Shown one piece after another: positions 8,524 through 19,349 of a stretch of DNA of 64,000 nt. Origin of the DNA: an uncultured bacterium (lineage in GTDB: Bacteria; Cyanobacteriota; Vampirovibrionia; Gastranaerophilales; Gastranaerophilaceae); the NCBI GenBank assembly GCA_946622415.1, contig CAMOPX010000002.1:62001-126000 (forward strand). The letters run 5' to 3'. Under the pieces are notes generated by a model. It worked only from the letters and a program-made list of their open reading frames with translations. It ran no database searches and was not told the origin of the DNA. Position 1 is the first letter of the stretch. Each line of letters begins with the position of its first letter. The translations under genes were made by a program, and so were the position numbers.

Positions 8524-10751
8524 TGATTTTGCTCCTTGTTGATATTTGGTTTGTATTTTCGTTTTTTGGGCTGTTTTACCTGATTAAGGTTTTCTTTTTG
8601 CTGTAATCTTCTGACAGAAAATACATCATTTATTGACTGAATATTAAGGATTACTTTTTTTAAAGTTTCTATACTGTCAAGTTCAATACCCATATCTATA
8701 ATACCAAATTTTCTTCCTTTTAGATATGTGTTAGAATAAATGATGTTTATTCCTAAATCGCCCGTTTTCATTAAGACATCTCTTAAAATTCCGACTCTAT
8801 CCAAGCACTCTATTCTTATATGTGCCATATATACAGATTTTGTGTTATTTTCTGCCCATGAAATATCTATCATTCTTTCGGGCTCAATATTACTTAAACA
8901 TTTACAATCTAATCTGTGAACACTAACACCTTTGGAACGTGTAACAACACCGACAATCGGTTCACCTGGAATCGGAGAACAGCATTTTGCAAGTGACCAC
9001 AATAGTCCTTCCAGACCAATTATATCATTTTTCTTGTTTCTGTTTTTCTTTGTCTGATTTTTTCCTTGCTCTTGTGCCAGTTGTTCATCTGTTTTTGGTG
9101 TATCATATTTCTTTAATATGTTTACAACCTTATGAATTGTTGTTTCACCGTATCCGATAGCAGCATATAAATCATTAATTGATTTATAATTCATTTCTTT
9201 TGCGGTTTTATCTAAAATGCCGTGTTTTGCTAAATCATCAAATACAGCCTTTGTTAGTTCAAGCTCAAGATTGTTTTTGCCTAATTGAATATTATCTTCT
9301 CGGTTAAATTTTTTGTACCATTGTCTGATTTTTGAAATTGCGTTTTTGGTTACTACAAAATTAAGCCAATCAATTTTTGGCATAAATTGCTTAGATGTAA
9401 GAATTTCAACAATATCACCGTTTTTTAGTTTTGTATCCAGTTGTGCAATTCTGCCGTTAATCAGAGCACCAACTGTTCTGTGACCGACTTCTGTATGGAT
9501 TCTGTACGCAAAATCGACAGGTGTTGAATTTTGCGGAAGGTCAAATACGTCTCCGTTTGGAGTAAAAGCAAATATCTGGTCGTTAAATAAATCAAGTTTT
9601 ACACTTTCAACAAAATCTTTTGCACCTGTTGAATCTTGGTCAAACTCCATCATTTTTCTCATCCATGAGAACTGAAGGTCTTGTTTGTTGTTTGCCTTAA
9701 TTGAACCTGATTCTTTATATCTCCAGTGAGCCGCAACCCCGTATTCGGCAACTTCATGCATTTTATGAGTTCTTATTTGAATTTCAACCGGTTTATTTCT
9801 TGCGCCTATGACAGATGTATGTAATGAGCGGTACATGTTTCCTTTTGGCATTGCGATATAATCTTTAAATCTTCCGGGGATAGGTTTGAAGAGTTGGTGC
9901 ACTATCCCTAATACCTGATAACATTCTCTTTCTGTATCTACAATAACCCTGACTGCCGTTATGTCATAAAGCTGATCAAATGTGACATTCAATCTGCACA
10001 TTTTATTATATATACTGTAATAATGTTTTGCTCTACCTTTGATTGTTGCTTTGATTTTATTTTTTTCAAGCTCATGTTTAATCTGTTCGATTAAAGAATT
10101 TACTGTTGAATCTCGCATTCCCTTTGTTTCTGAAACGAGTTTTGCGATTTCATAGTATTTTTCCGGATTCAGATACCTTAAAGATAAATCCTCCAGCTCT
10201 GCTTTAATCTTTCCCATCCCGAGTCTGTTTGCAAGAGGAGCAAAGATATCTATTGTTTCTTGTGCAATTTTTTTCTGTTTAACTGCCGCCATATACGATA
10301 ATGTGCGCATGTTATGGAGTCTGTCTGCAAGTTTCAGAATAATTATTCTTATATCTTGCGCCATTGCAATAAACATTCTTCGGAAATTTTCGGCTTGACG
10401 TTCTTCTTTTGATTTAAATTGATATTTTCCGAGTTTTGTTACTCCCTGAACCAGAAAAACAACGGATTTTCCGAACTTTGCTTCCATTTGTTCCGCTGTT
10501 GTGTCCGTATCTTCTAAGACATCATGCAAAAATGCAGCAATAATAGTATCTTTATCCAATTTTAAATCAACAAGAATTTTTGCAACTTCAACAGGATGCA
10601 TTATGTAGGGTTCTTGTGATGCTCTGAATTGTCCTTCGTGTAAATCTTTCGCCCACAAATATGCTTCTTCTATTTGTGCAATGTCTTCTTCCGTACGCTT
10701 CTGTTTTATTAATTCTTTTTTTATTTCTTCAAAAGTTTCTTGATAAGTCAT
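8520..10751 (-). CDS. relA: RelA/SpoT bifunctional (p)ppGpp synthetase/hydrolase
   Basis: HD domain FLHDVLEDTD, synthetase RFKDYIAMPKGNMYRSLHT, TGS domain and C-terminal ACT domain. Confidence 0.96.
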   Translation of the reverse strand: MTYQETFEEIKKELIKQKRTEEDIAQIEEAYLWAKDLHEGQFRASQEPYIMHPVEVAKILVDLKLDKDTIIAAFLHDVLEDTDTTAEQMEAKFGKSVVFLVQGVTKLGKYQFKSKEERQAENFRRMFIAMAQDIRIIILKLADRLHNMRTLSYMAAVKQKKIAQETIDIFAPLANRLGMGKIKAELEDLSLRYLNPEKYYEIAKLVSETKGMRDSTVNSLIEQIKHELEKNKIKATIKGRAKHYYSIYNKMCRLNVTFDQLYDITAVRVIVDTERECYQVLGIVHQLFKPIPGRFKDYIAMPKGNMYRSLHTSVIGARNKPVEIQIRTHKMHEVAEYGVAAHWRYKESGSIKANNKQDLQFSWMRKMMEFDQDSTGAKDFVESVKLDLFNDQIFAFTPNGDVFDLPQNSTPVDFAYRIHTEVGHRTVGALINGRIAQLDTKLKNGDIVEILTSKQFMPKIDWLNFVVTKNAISKIRQWYKKFNREDNIQLGKNNLELELTKAVFDDLAKHGILDKTAKEMNYKSINDLYAAIGYGETTIHKVVNILKKYDTPKTDEQLAQEQGKNQTKKNRNKKNDIIGLEGLLWSLAKCCSPIPGEPIVGVVTRSKGVSVHRLDCKCLSNIEPERMIDISWAENNTKSVYMAHIRIECLDRVGILRDVLMKTGDLGINIIYSNTYLKGRKFGIIDMGIELDSIETLKKVILNIQSINDVFSVRRLQQKENLNQVKQPKKRKYKPNINKEQNQ

Positions 10752-10838
10752 AATTTTTCCGAATTTTATTATATATTATACAACTTTTATTGATTTTAAG
10801 GTATATTATATGTTGTATTTATTATAGAATTACTGTAT

Positions 10839-11105
10839 ATGATAGAAAATCTTGATGAATTAAAGACTTTATTAAATAAAAATGAGAAAATTAAAATCAA
10901 ACTCAAGGTAATTGCGGGTGCAAAAACTGAATCAATAGAATTTAGCGAGGAATTTATTAAATTAAAAATCTCCCAAAAACCCGTTGAAGGCAAAGCGAAT
11001 AAAGCAATAATTGAATATTTATCTGATTTATTGAAATTGCCTAAGTCAAAAATAAATATTTTGAATGGTCACAAATCTTCAATAAAAACAATAGAATTAG
11101 GGTAG
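10839..11105 (+). CDS. DUF167/YggU-family protein
   Basis: LKVIAGAKTESI...KISQKPVEGKANKAIIEYLSDLLKLPKSKINILNGHKSSIKTI. Confidence 0.92.
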   Translation: MIENLDELKTLLNKNEKIKIKLKVIAGAKTESIEFSEEFIKLKISQKPVEGKANKAIIEYLSDLLKLPKSKINILNGHKSSIKTIELG

Positions 11106-11202
11106 AATAAATTTGAATATTAATAAATGTAAATTTTTTTAATAAAATATTTTTGTAAATAGCAATATTTTTATTCACATTGTTTATAAATATTATCAAA
11201 GT

Positions 11203-13068
11203 GTGATAGAAAGGTTTATTTTGGATTCAGGTAAAACAAAAAATACAAATCCTATTAAAAAACAAAATGAAGTTATCAATAACAAATTCTCCAACCCTAT
11301 TGATAATACTAAAATTTTGCCTTTAAGTTCCAAAACATCTTCAAATAAACTATATAGCGGTTATATAAATTCAAATATTGTAAAAAATGAAACAAATTAT
11401 TCTGATATTATTAATATTTTAAATAATGTGTTTAATTCGTCATATGATCCCGTTAATTTATTTAGAGAACTGTATAACCAAATTTCCGAGAAATTAAATA
11501 TTAATTTCTCTGCTTTAGGTATCTGTGAACACAATTCAAACTGCATAAATTTAATTTTGAGTGATAAAAACGGTTCATCATATAACTCTAAAATCATGCT
11601 TAATGAAATTGATAATCCGATTATACAAGCTTATACTTCAAATAATTTCATTGTTACGCCCGATACAAATTATCTAAAATTAAATTATCTTGACTTTTTT
11701 GTTAATAATCAGTCTTATATTCTTCCTTTATCTGTTATGAATGATACCTTTGGTGTCATGATATTTTGTGATAACAGTAATAATCAATTCTTTAATCTGT
11801 ATAGGTTGATTTCAAATTATTTTGCAATTTTTTATAAAAATAAACAACTTCTTGATATCGTTGATAGAAACACTGATATTGATTCTCTGACAGGTCTTTC
11901 AAATCATAAAAAATTACAAGAGGATTTGGCCTCTGAATTACAATCTTCTCTTGATAAAAATAATAAACTGGCATTTTGTATAGTGGATATTGCAAATATC
12001 ACAGAAATTAATAATGAATTAGGACATGCTAAAGGTGATTCGATTATTAAAGAAGTAGCTAAAAAAATAAAGAAAAATGTCAGAAATACGGACATATTAG
12101 GAAGATATGCCGGAGATAAAATCGGTATAATTATGCCTGATACAACTGTTGAAGAAGCGAAATATGTCTGTGAATATCTTTTGTATAATTTATCTTGTAC
12201 GATGTTTGACGATTTGGGTCAATTAAAATTCTCATGCGGCATTTCTATTGCTCCTGATTCCACAAACAAACAGGATAAACTCGTTATTTTATGCGAACAG
12301 GCATTATATATTGCAAAAAGTAAAAAACTGAAATCCGGTCAATCGGAATTTGTTTCCAGTATGGATTATAATTTCTGGGACAATGAAGCCTTGAGCGGAT
12401 ATGTTAAAGTATTGACCAAAAAACACGGAAGTCTCGGTATAAATATTGATGAAGAATTAATTAAACAATTCCACAGTGAAAAAATAGTATCAAAAGAACA
12501 CATGTTGGATGTTGTTTCTTCTCTTGCAAATACAATTGATGCAAAAGATGCATATACAAAGGGTCATTCAAGTGCTGTTTCAAGATATTCGGAAGCTCTT
12601 GCAAGGGCACTAAATCTTCCGGATAGTGAAGTTGAGCGAATAAAACTCGGTGCTTTGTTGCATGATATAGGAAAAATAGGTATTCCTGAACACGTTTTAA
12701 GTAAACCTACAAAATTAACAGATGATGAATGGGAAATAATGAAACAACACCCGCTTATAGGAGCAGATAAAGTACTAAAACCAAATAAATCACTCCATGA
12801 CCTCATCCCGATGGTTAAATATCACCATGAACATATTGATGGTTCAGGTTATCCTTGCGGATTAAAAGGTGATGAAATACCGCTTGCGGCAAGAATTGTT
12901 GCTGTTGCGGATGCGTATCACGCTTTAATATCCGATAGACCGTATAGAAAGGGTCTATCTTTCACAAAAGCCTGCGAAATATTAAAAATGGGTGCAGGTA
13001 TTCAGTGGGATAAAGAATTAATCAGGCAGTTTCTCTTGATTGCCCCAAGCTTAGCAACAAATATTTAA
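11203..13068 (+). CDS. GAF-like / degenerate GGDEF / HD-GYP domain protein
   Basis: GRYAGDKIGIIMP (degenerate GGDEF) and HDIGKIGIP...HHEHIDGSGYP (intact HD-GYP). Confidence 0.93.
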   Translation: MIERFILDSGKTKNTNPIKKQNEVINNKFSNPIDNTKILPLSSKTSSNKLYSGYINSNIVKNETNYSDIINILNNVFNSSYDPVNLFRELYNQISEKLNINFSALGICEHNSNCINLILSDKNGSSYNSKIMLNEIDNPIIQAYTSNNFIVTPDTNYLKLNYLDFFVNNQSYILPLSVMNDTFGVMIFCDNSNNQFFNLYRLISNYFAIFYKNKQLLDIVDRNTDIDSLTGLSNHKKLQEDLASELQSSLDKNNKLAFCIVDIANITEINNELGHAKGDSIIKEVAKKIKKNVRNTDILGRYAGDKIGIIMPDTTVEEAKYVCEYLLYNLSCTMFDDLGQLKFSCGISIAPDSTNKQDKLVILCEQALYIAKSKKLKSGQSEFVSSMDYNFWDNEALSGYVKVLTKKHGSLGINIDEELIKQFHSEKIVSKEHMLDVVSSLANTIDAKDAYTKGHSSAVSRYSEALARALNLPDSEVERIKLGALLHDIGKIGIPEHVLSKPTKLTDDEWEIMKQHPLIGADKVLKPNKSLHDLIPMVKYHHEHIDGSGYPCGLKGDEIPLAARIVAVADAYHALISDRPYRKGLSFTKACEILKMGAGIQWDKELIRQFLLIAPSLATNI

Positions 13069-13147
13069 GTTATTTAAATATTAGCAAAATTATTTTTTTA
13101 TTAGTTTTATAAAAACAGCAAATATATTTAATTGAAAGGAAATAACA

Positions 13148-14086
13148 ATGAACGTCTCACCGGTAAGTATTTTAAACTTTAATTCGTATACTAAAAATTC
13201 TAATCTTAACAACAAAGATACAAAAGAACCCAGTTCTAATGAAAATTTATCTTTAAATAGTAATCCGATAAGAGTTTCTGCTTCTTTATTGCAGGCATAT
13301 AATCCGCAAATTTCATTTAAAGGTGTTGAATCTCTTATATCAGATGAAGAACAAGATAGAATTGTAGATTTTCTTTCAATTCAACCTGATGATGACAGTA
13401 AAGAAACCAATGCACATATTTTAGCAAAAACAGAACCTGAAAGATATATAAATGTTACAAAAGATTTATCACCTATGAGAAAAATTATGCTTCTTACTCT
13501 TAGTGATGATTCCGGAAATACTGTAGCTCATGAATTAACTAAATCTGATACAAAAGAAAAAACAAGCTATTGTTTGGAAGCAACAAAAGATTTAGATACG
13601 GAAGAAAGGTATGAAGTTTTAAAACGCAGAAATGGTTTTGGAAGCACTGTTGCACATTATTTAGCAGCTAATAATGTTCATTCTTACGCTGAATTAACAA
13701 AGGATTTTCCTAAAAAAGCTCAAATCGCTTTATTGAAAGCATTTAACAGTACAGGATGGTCTGTTGCTCATAGTGTCGTTAGTTCAAATGCGGATGTTTT
13801 TAACGCAATAACAAGACAATTCACGCCGGATGAAAAGTTTGATATTTTATCACAAAGTGATAAATATGAATATTCGGTTGCACATACTCTGGCTCATCGC
13901 CGTGAATCTTCTTTCCCGATAATTACTAAAGATTTATCTCCAAAACAAAAATTTGATATATTAATGCTGACTTCTGATGAAACAGGAACAGTTGCACAAA
14001 ATTTGTATAATCGTAACCCGGAAATGTTGGAATTTACAATGGAAGGTATACCTGCGTACAAAAAGGCATTTATAGGTCTTTCTTAA
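13148..14086 (+). CDS. Repeat protein (~38-aa TVAH repeats), paralogue of 54273..55292
   Basis: Repeated G-x-TVAH-x-LA...TKDLxPxxKxxIL; N-terminal MNVSPVSILN and AYNPQISFKG. Confidence 0.85.
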   Translation: MNVSPVSILNFNSYTKNSNLNNKDTKEPSSNENLSLNSNPIRVSASLLQAYNPQISFKGVESLISDEEQDRIVDFLSIQPDDDSKETNAHILAKTEPERYINVTKDLSPMRKIMLLTLSDDSGNTVAHELTKSDTKEKTSYCLEATKDLDTEERYEVLKRRNGFGSTVAHYLAANNVHSYAELTKDFPKKAQIALLKAFNSTGWSVAHSVVSSNADVFNAITRQFTPDEKFDILSQSDKYEYSVAHTLAHRRESSFPIITKDLSPKQKFDILMLTSDETGTVAQNLYNRNPEMLEFTMEGIPAYKKAFIGLS

Positions 14087-14203
14087 TATTTTTAGTTATC
14101 AAATAAATATTATTGTAAAGTTTTGTAACAATATCCCTTTTAACTGAAATTCTATAAAGTTTATATACTTTATATATATGTAGTTAAAAAAAGGATAAAA
14201 GTT

Positions 14204-14881
14204 ATGACAAGTGCTTTAAATACAGTTGGTTCTCCGATTCAATTAAATGTAAATCCATTTATGGCAGAATTTAGCCAAAATTTAAGTATTTCAAACAGAA
14301 ACATTGCAAAAATATCAAAAGCAAACTTTTCATCAGAATCTGAAAGATTTGCCTCTGCTCAAAAAAATGCACAAGATAGAATCCGCAACATTAACCCCTC
14401 AGATTTAAATGACGAAGCAAAATCAGAATCTGTTGAAATTGAATCAAATACTGCAATTGATGAATTAAAATAATTGATTAACGACGAAAACAAATTTATC
14501 AGCAAAAACGTTGATACTGTTAAAAATCAAGATAAAAACGAAACAAAAAAAGAAGATGAAAACAAACAATCTGATATCAATGAATCAGGATGTATTGATT
14601 TCGGAAAATTCTTAAACAGAGCACAAGGAATTATTAATACTGTTGCTCCTGCAACCGTTAAAAATGAAACAGAAGATGCAAAATTAAACGAAGAAAAAAA
14701 TGATACAAAAGTTGATGCAACAGAATCAAAAACACCCTTAGCTGACTATTCAATCTTAAAAGAAGGCGAAAAATCAGGCAAAGATTTAATTAATAACGAC
14801 AAAAACAAAGATTCAAAAGTTGTTGAAGAAAAAACTATTGAATTAAGAAATATGCTAAAAGCAAATATATTCGCTGCTTAA
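14204..14881 (+). pseudogene. Hypothetical K/N/D/E-rich ORF interrupted by one in-frame TAA (14471-14473)
   Basis: Supplied ORFs 14204..14473 and 14474..14881 are in the same frame, separated only by TAA; second part lacks an early in-frame ATG and an SD. Confidence 0.6.
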
Positions 14882-16551
14882 TTGAGCATATGTTTGCTTC
14901 TTAGCTGCCTGTGATATGTTATTGCAAAGCGGTGAGCTTCATCTCTGATTCTTTGAAACAGATAGAGCGCGGATGAATTTCTTGCAAAAATAACAGGTTT
15001 TGAAGAATTTGGTACAAAAACCTCTTCTTCTCTCTTTGCAAGTGAAACGATATTTAATTTTAAATCAAATTCCTTTAAAACCTGCATAACGCTGGAAAGT
15101 TGTCCTTTGCCGCCATCTATTATTATTAAATCAGGTGGATTAATTTTACCGTCTTTTATTCTTTTAAATCTTCTTGATAATATTTCTCTCATGGATTTAA
15201 AATCATCGACTTCGCCCTTTTGTATTGTTTTAAGTTTGTATCTTCTGTATTGCGATTTTTTTGGTTCGCCGTTTTCAAAATATACGCCCGATGCAACTGT
15301 GTTCGTACCTTGTATGTGCGAAATATCATAACACTCTATTGTGTGCGGGAATGTAGTTAGTTTTAATTTTTCTTGTATGTACGAACCTATTTCGTTGTAA
15401 TCATTTTGTATATTGTTTAATTCTTTTAACTTTACCTTTTCAATATTATGTAAAGCATTTTTTTGTGCGATATTTAAGATTTCTTTATCAATTTTTGTTG
15501 ATGCTTTAATGATTTTTACTTCTTTATTTAATCTCAATGACAGCCATTTTTTATAAAGCTCAATGTCATCGAATAAATCGGATAAAACAATCTTTTGCGG
15601 AAGCTCGTTATCTGATAGCATAATATAGTATTCTCTTAACGAGCTTTCTAAAATTTCATTTATATTGTTATCGTTATTCAAAATTTGTGAAAACGAAAAA
15701 TCTTTTTTACTGATTAATCTTCCTTGTCTGATTTGCATAATGCTGATACATATATAATTGCTTTCGTTTACTATTCCTATATAATCAGCATTTGTTGTTG
15801 ATGATTTCAGAACAATATTTTGTTTTTCAAGAGTTTTTTCTATATCTGTTATGCTGTTTCTATACAAAAGTGCTTTTTCAAATTCATTTTTAGAACTTGC
15901 CTTTAGCATTTCTTTTTGAAGAATTTTAATAAGCTCTTTTCTTTTTCCCGATAAAAAAAGCTGAACATTGTTTGTTATTTTTTTATATTCATCTGATGAG
16001 ATTTTATTTTGGCAAGGTGCTGAGCATTGACCGATATCATAGTATAAACAGGGTCTTGATTTGTATTTCGGAGTTTTGCATTTTTTTAGAGGGAAAATTT
16101 TATGCATCATTTCTAATGTCGTGTGCATTGCCCTTATATCTGTATAGGGGCCGTAATATTTTCCCTTGAGTGCGTTTTTGTTTGCACGTCTTACAATTAA
16201 AATTCTCGGGTAATCTTCATCTGTTATTAAAAAGTAGGGAAATTTTTTATCATCTTTCAATAAAATGTTATATTTTGGCTTGTGTTTTTTTATAAGTTCA
16301 TTTTCTAAGATAAGTGCTTCAACTTCCGAATTTACAACAATGCATTCTACTCTTTCAATTTGAGGCACCATAACTTGTAATTTGACAGAATCTTTTTTAT
16401 TTCCCACAAAATAACTGTTTACCCGGTTAAATAAGTTTTTTGCTTTTCCTATATAAATCAGCTCGTTATTTTTGTCAAAATACTGATAGCACCCAGGTAA
16501 TTTTGGCAGATTTTTAACCTGCTGTCTGATATTTTCATTTTTAAACGCCAT
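14878..16551 (-). CDS. uvrC: Excinuclease ABC subunit C
   Basis: LPGCYQYFDKNNELIYIGKAKNL GIY-YIG; ECYDISHIQGTNTVASGVYF; DLIIIDGGKGQL. Confidence 0.97.
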   Translation of the reverse strand: MAFKNENIRQQVKNLPKLPGCYQYFDKNNELIYIGKAKNLFNRVNSYFVGNKKDSVKLQVMVPQIERVECIVVNSEVEALILENELIKKHKPKYNILLKDDKKFPYFLITDEDYPRILIVRRANKNALKGKYYGPYTDIRAMHTTLEMMHKIFPLKKCKTPKYKSRPCLYYDIGQCSAPCQNKISSDEYKKITNNVQLFLSGKRKELIKILQKEMLKASSKNEFEKALLYRNSITDIEKTLEKQNIVLKSSTTNADYIGIVNESNYICISIMQIRQGRLISKKDFSFSQILNNDNNINEILESSLREYYIMLSDNELPQKIVLSDLFDDIELYKKWLSLRLNKEVKIIKASTKIDKEILNIAQKNALHNIEKVKLKELNNIQNDYNEIGSYIQEKLKLTTFPHTIECYDISHIQGTNTVASGVYFENGEPKKSQYRRYKLKTIQKGEVDDFKSMREILSRRFKRIKDGKINPPDLIIIDGGKGQLSSVMQVLKEFDLKLNIVSLAKREEEVFVPNSSKPVIFARNSSALYLFQRIRDEAHRFAITYHRQLRSKHMLN

Positions 16552-16702
16552 AATAAAATAATATCATATTGAAATTAAACTTAAAAATACTTAATTTTAA
16601 TACCCAAAAACGTTTAAAAAATGTTATAAAAATCATTTTTGTGGAATGTTATTACTGAAGTAGCATACAAAAAAAGACAGAAGTAGAAAGTGGGTAGGTC
16701 AG

Positions 16703-16987
16703 ATGATATTAGAATTTAAAGTAGATGAATTATCAGTCCAGGGCGCTTGGCTCAAGACTTTGTACGATTTAATCGAAGAATTAAATTGTAAATGCCAAAC
16801 TTTCATGGAAGAAAAATACAACACGACAAGGAATTGTTTTGGCCCTATTCGTGTTGTTAAAATTTCAGGATCTGAAACCATGCTCGGTTGGTTAAAACTA
16901 AGAATGGAAAGATACAATTATTTTATTGATTCACTGAGTTCTCAAGTTGATATATCATCAAGTTTTATTGATGATGAAGAAATATAA
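16703..16987 (+). CDS. Hypothetical protein
   Basis: 94-aa ORF following an SD-like tract, convergent with the rplY-like gene. Confidence 0.6.
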   Translation: MILEFKVDELSVQGAWLKTLYDLIEELNCKCQTFMEEKYNTTRNCFGPIRVVKISGSETMLGWLKLRMERYNYFIDSLSSQVDISSSFIDDEEI

Positions 16988-16988
16988 T

Positions 16989-17267
16989 CTAAACTGTTGC
17001 AAATTCAATATTTAGATATTGTCCTGTTGCATAGTTAACTTGTAATTCTTGAATTTTTGCTTTGTATGTTTCTTTTCCCAAGCTTAATTCCCAAACATTG
17101 TCTTTATTGTTTTTATACAATAATTCAAATTCGTGTGTATTTAATTGAATGTTTTTGGCATCCATTCCTTTACCATAGATGGAACCGGGCAAAAAACCTT
17201 CCGTTCTGATTTGACGTGGGTTTTTAGCTTCGTCTCTGTTTGAAATAGCGATTTTTACGTTTGCCAT
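16989..17267 (-). CDS. rplY: Short bL25-like ribosomal protein (5S-binding domain only)
   Basis: RTEGFLPGSIYGKGMDAKNIQLNTHEFELLYKN matches the L25 N-terminal domain; no CTC C-terminal domain. Confidence 0.75.
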   Translation of the reverse strand: MANVKIAISNRDEAKNPRQIRTEGFLPGSIYGKGMDAKNIQLNTHEFELLYKNNKDNVWELSLGKETYKAKIQELQVNYATGQYLNIEFATV

Positions 17268-17342
17268 TTTATTTTCTCCTTGACTTAATCTTTTGGTTAA
17301 ACTATTAATATTATGTAATAATTATATTTGTTAAATAAAAAA

Positions 17343-18500
17343 ATGCAATTTACCACAAAAACTGTTTCAAGAAAGTTTATAAATAAAGAAATATCATCAG
17401 TAGGCTTTGATGAAAGCTATATAAATTCTGCCACAAAAAAGCATCTTTTTTTATCAATAAAAATTTTTGATGTTACACCTTCTCAAGCAACAATAATTAA
17501 ACAAACAGCTTTATCCGTGGGTTGTGATTGTGCTGTTAACAGAGGAGTCATAGATTGTTCAATCAGTTTTTCAGATTGTATTTTATCAGGAACTTTTTCT
17601 CAAATAAAAAAAGTTGCAAAAAAATTGGAAAATCAGCCTTTTTCTTTATCTTCTTTAGCTGATGCTTTATATCTTCAACTTGAAAACCAAAGCAAAGATG
17701 CGCCTTCTGTAAAAATAATGGGTATATTAAATGTAACACCGAATTCTTTTTCTGATGGCGGCGAATTTGTCGAAATAGAAAAAGCAATGAATCACGCTGT
17801 TGATATGATTGAAGCAGGTGCAAAAGTTATTGATATCGGCGCTCAATCTACAAAACCAATGTCTGATTTGGTTTCTGTTGTGTATGAAATTGAAAAAGTT
17901 ACGCCACTTGTAACGGCATTAAAAACCGCTTATCCTAATATTGAAATAAGTGTCGATACGATGACTCTGGGTTGCGCTAAAGCAGCTATAGATGCGGGTG
18001 CTGATATTATTAACGATGTCAGTTTTTTATCGAATCCGGAATTTGCAAAAATTTGTGCCGAAAACAATAAAAAACTTGTTATAATGCATTCTCGCGGAAA
18101 TTCCAAAACAATGGATGATTTAACTTATTATGACAACCTTGTTGATGATATTTATAAAGAATTAAAAGAAAAAATTGATGTTGCAAAATCTGAAGGTTTA
18201 AATGATGAGAATATTATTTTAGATTTGGGCTTCGGCTTTGCAAAAACAATAAATCAAAATCTTGAATTATTAAGCAGAATAAATGAATTTTCGGGATTAG
18301 GATACCCTTTAATGGCAGGAGTATCGAGAAAACGCTTTATGCAAGATATTATAAATACAAAAGAACCCAAAGATGCCGATTTTATAACAGCGATTTCAAC
18401 GAGTTATTTGATTCAAAATCATGTTGAATATATAAGAGTGCATAATGTTGAATTATCAATGCAAGCTTTAAGATTCAACGAAAGATTGATGTACTGTTGA
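17343..18500 (+). CDS. folP: Dihydropteroate synthase with N-terminal extension
   Basis: IMGILNVTPNSFSDGGEF; DIGAQSTKP; VDTMTLGCAKAAIDAGADIINDVS; ATG 17343 preferred over TTG 17328. Confidence 0.95.
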   Translation: MQFTTKTVSRKFINKEISSVGFDESYINSATKKHLFLSIKIFDVTPSQATIIKQTALSVGCDCAVNRGVIDCSISFSDCILSGTFSQIKKVAKKLENQPFSLSSLADALYLQLENQSKDAPSVKIMGILNVTPNSFSDGGEFVEIEKAMNHAVDMIEAGAKVIDIGAQSTKPMSDLVSVVYEIEKVTPLVTALKTAYPNIEISVDTMTLGCAKAAIDAGADIINDVSFLSNPEFAKICAENNKKLVIMHSRGNSKTMDDLTYYDNLVDDIYKELKEKIDVAKSEGLNDENIILDLGFGFAKTINQNLELLSRINEFSGLGYPLMAGVSRKRFMQDIINTKEPKDADFITAISTSYLIQNHVEYIRVHNVELSMQALRFNERLMYC

Positions 18501-18501
18501 A

Positions 18502-18972
18502 TTAATCTTCTATAAATTCACTAAAGTTCTTTACGGGTTTTTTGGAAACTTTATTAAATATCTCAGAAAAGCTTTCTATCGGTTCAAATCTGTATCCGCA
18601 ATTTTCTTGTAAACAAGCGCCAAAAGTAAAAATTTCTTCACTTGGATAATTTCTGCAGATCGGTGGTCTTTTTTTGTGAACGGTACATAATTTTTTTTCT
18701 TTATCGAATTTAGAACATGAAAATATTAAACCAAAATCATCACTGCCAACTACATTTACATATTTGTAAAAGATATAGTCATCTTTATTTTTGATGTCAT
18801 TAAATTCTTCTTCGGTTTTTATAATCTTATTATTATGTCTGACATAAATATTTTGACAACATGCACCACACATCTTGCATTTGCCGAAACGGAAATATCG
18901 TTTATTTTTAATGCGTTTATAGTAAAATTTTTTTAATTTTTGATAAATATTTTTAATCTGATTTAAAAACAT
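18502..18972 (-). CDS. YkgJ-family cysteine cluster protein
   Basis: FGKCKMCGACCQNI and CTVHKKRPPICRNYP Cys motifs. Confidence 0.88.
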   Translation of the reverse strand: MFLNQIKNIYQKLKKFYYKRIKNKRYFRFGKCKMCGACCQNIYVRHNNKIIKTEEEFNDIKNKDDYIFYKYVNVVGSDDFGLIFSCSKFDKEKKLCTVHKKRPPICRNYPSEEIFTFGACLQENCGYRFEPIESFSEIFNKVSKKPVKNFSEFIED

Positions 18973-19294
18973 CGTTTAGAAAATCATTGTTGTTTATTAT
19001 TGAATTGTATATTTCAGCATCTTCAATACTAAACTTGCCTTTGAATATACTTTGCATAACAAGACTGTTTGCTTCATTTTCGTCTGTTTCTTTTAAAATA
19101 GCACTAAATTTCTTGACATCAAGTTCTCTTTGGTATTTTTCAAAGGCAGCAGGAGATATATCCGATTCATCAATAAGAAAATATTTGTAATCTTCCCGCG
19201 TGTATGGATTTGATACACTGTTTAATGATATTTTTTCTAAACCTTGTCCCTGATTAATTAAATCAAGACCATCATTATTAATTCTATCCAGCAT
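18953..19294 (-). CDS. Hypothetical protein
   Basis: 113-aa ORF overlapping the downstream YkgJ gene by 20 nt. Confidence 0.6.
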   Translation of the reverse strand: MLDRINNDGLDLINQGQGLEKISLNSVSNPYTREDYKYFLIDESDISPAAFEKYQRELDVKKFSAILKETDENEANSLVMQSIFKGKFSIEDAEIYNSIINNNDFLNDVFKSD

Positions 19295-19349
19295 TGTTTC
19301 CCCAAAGCCTATATATTAGAATATTATGATTATTGAATAATATTTTCAA

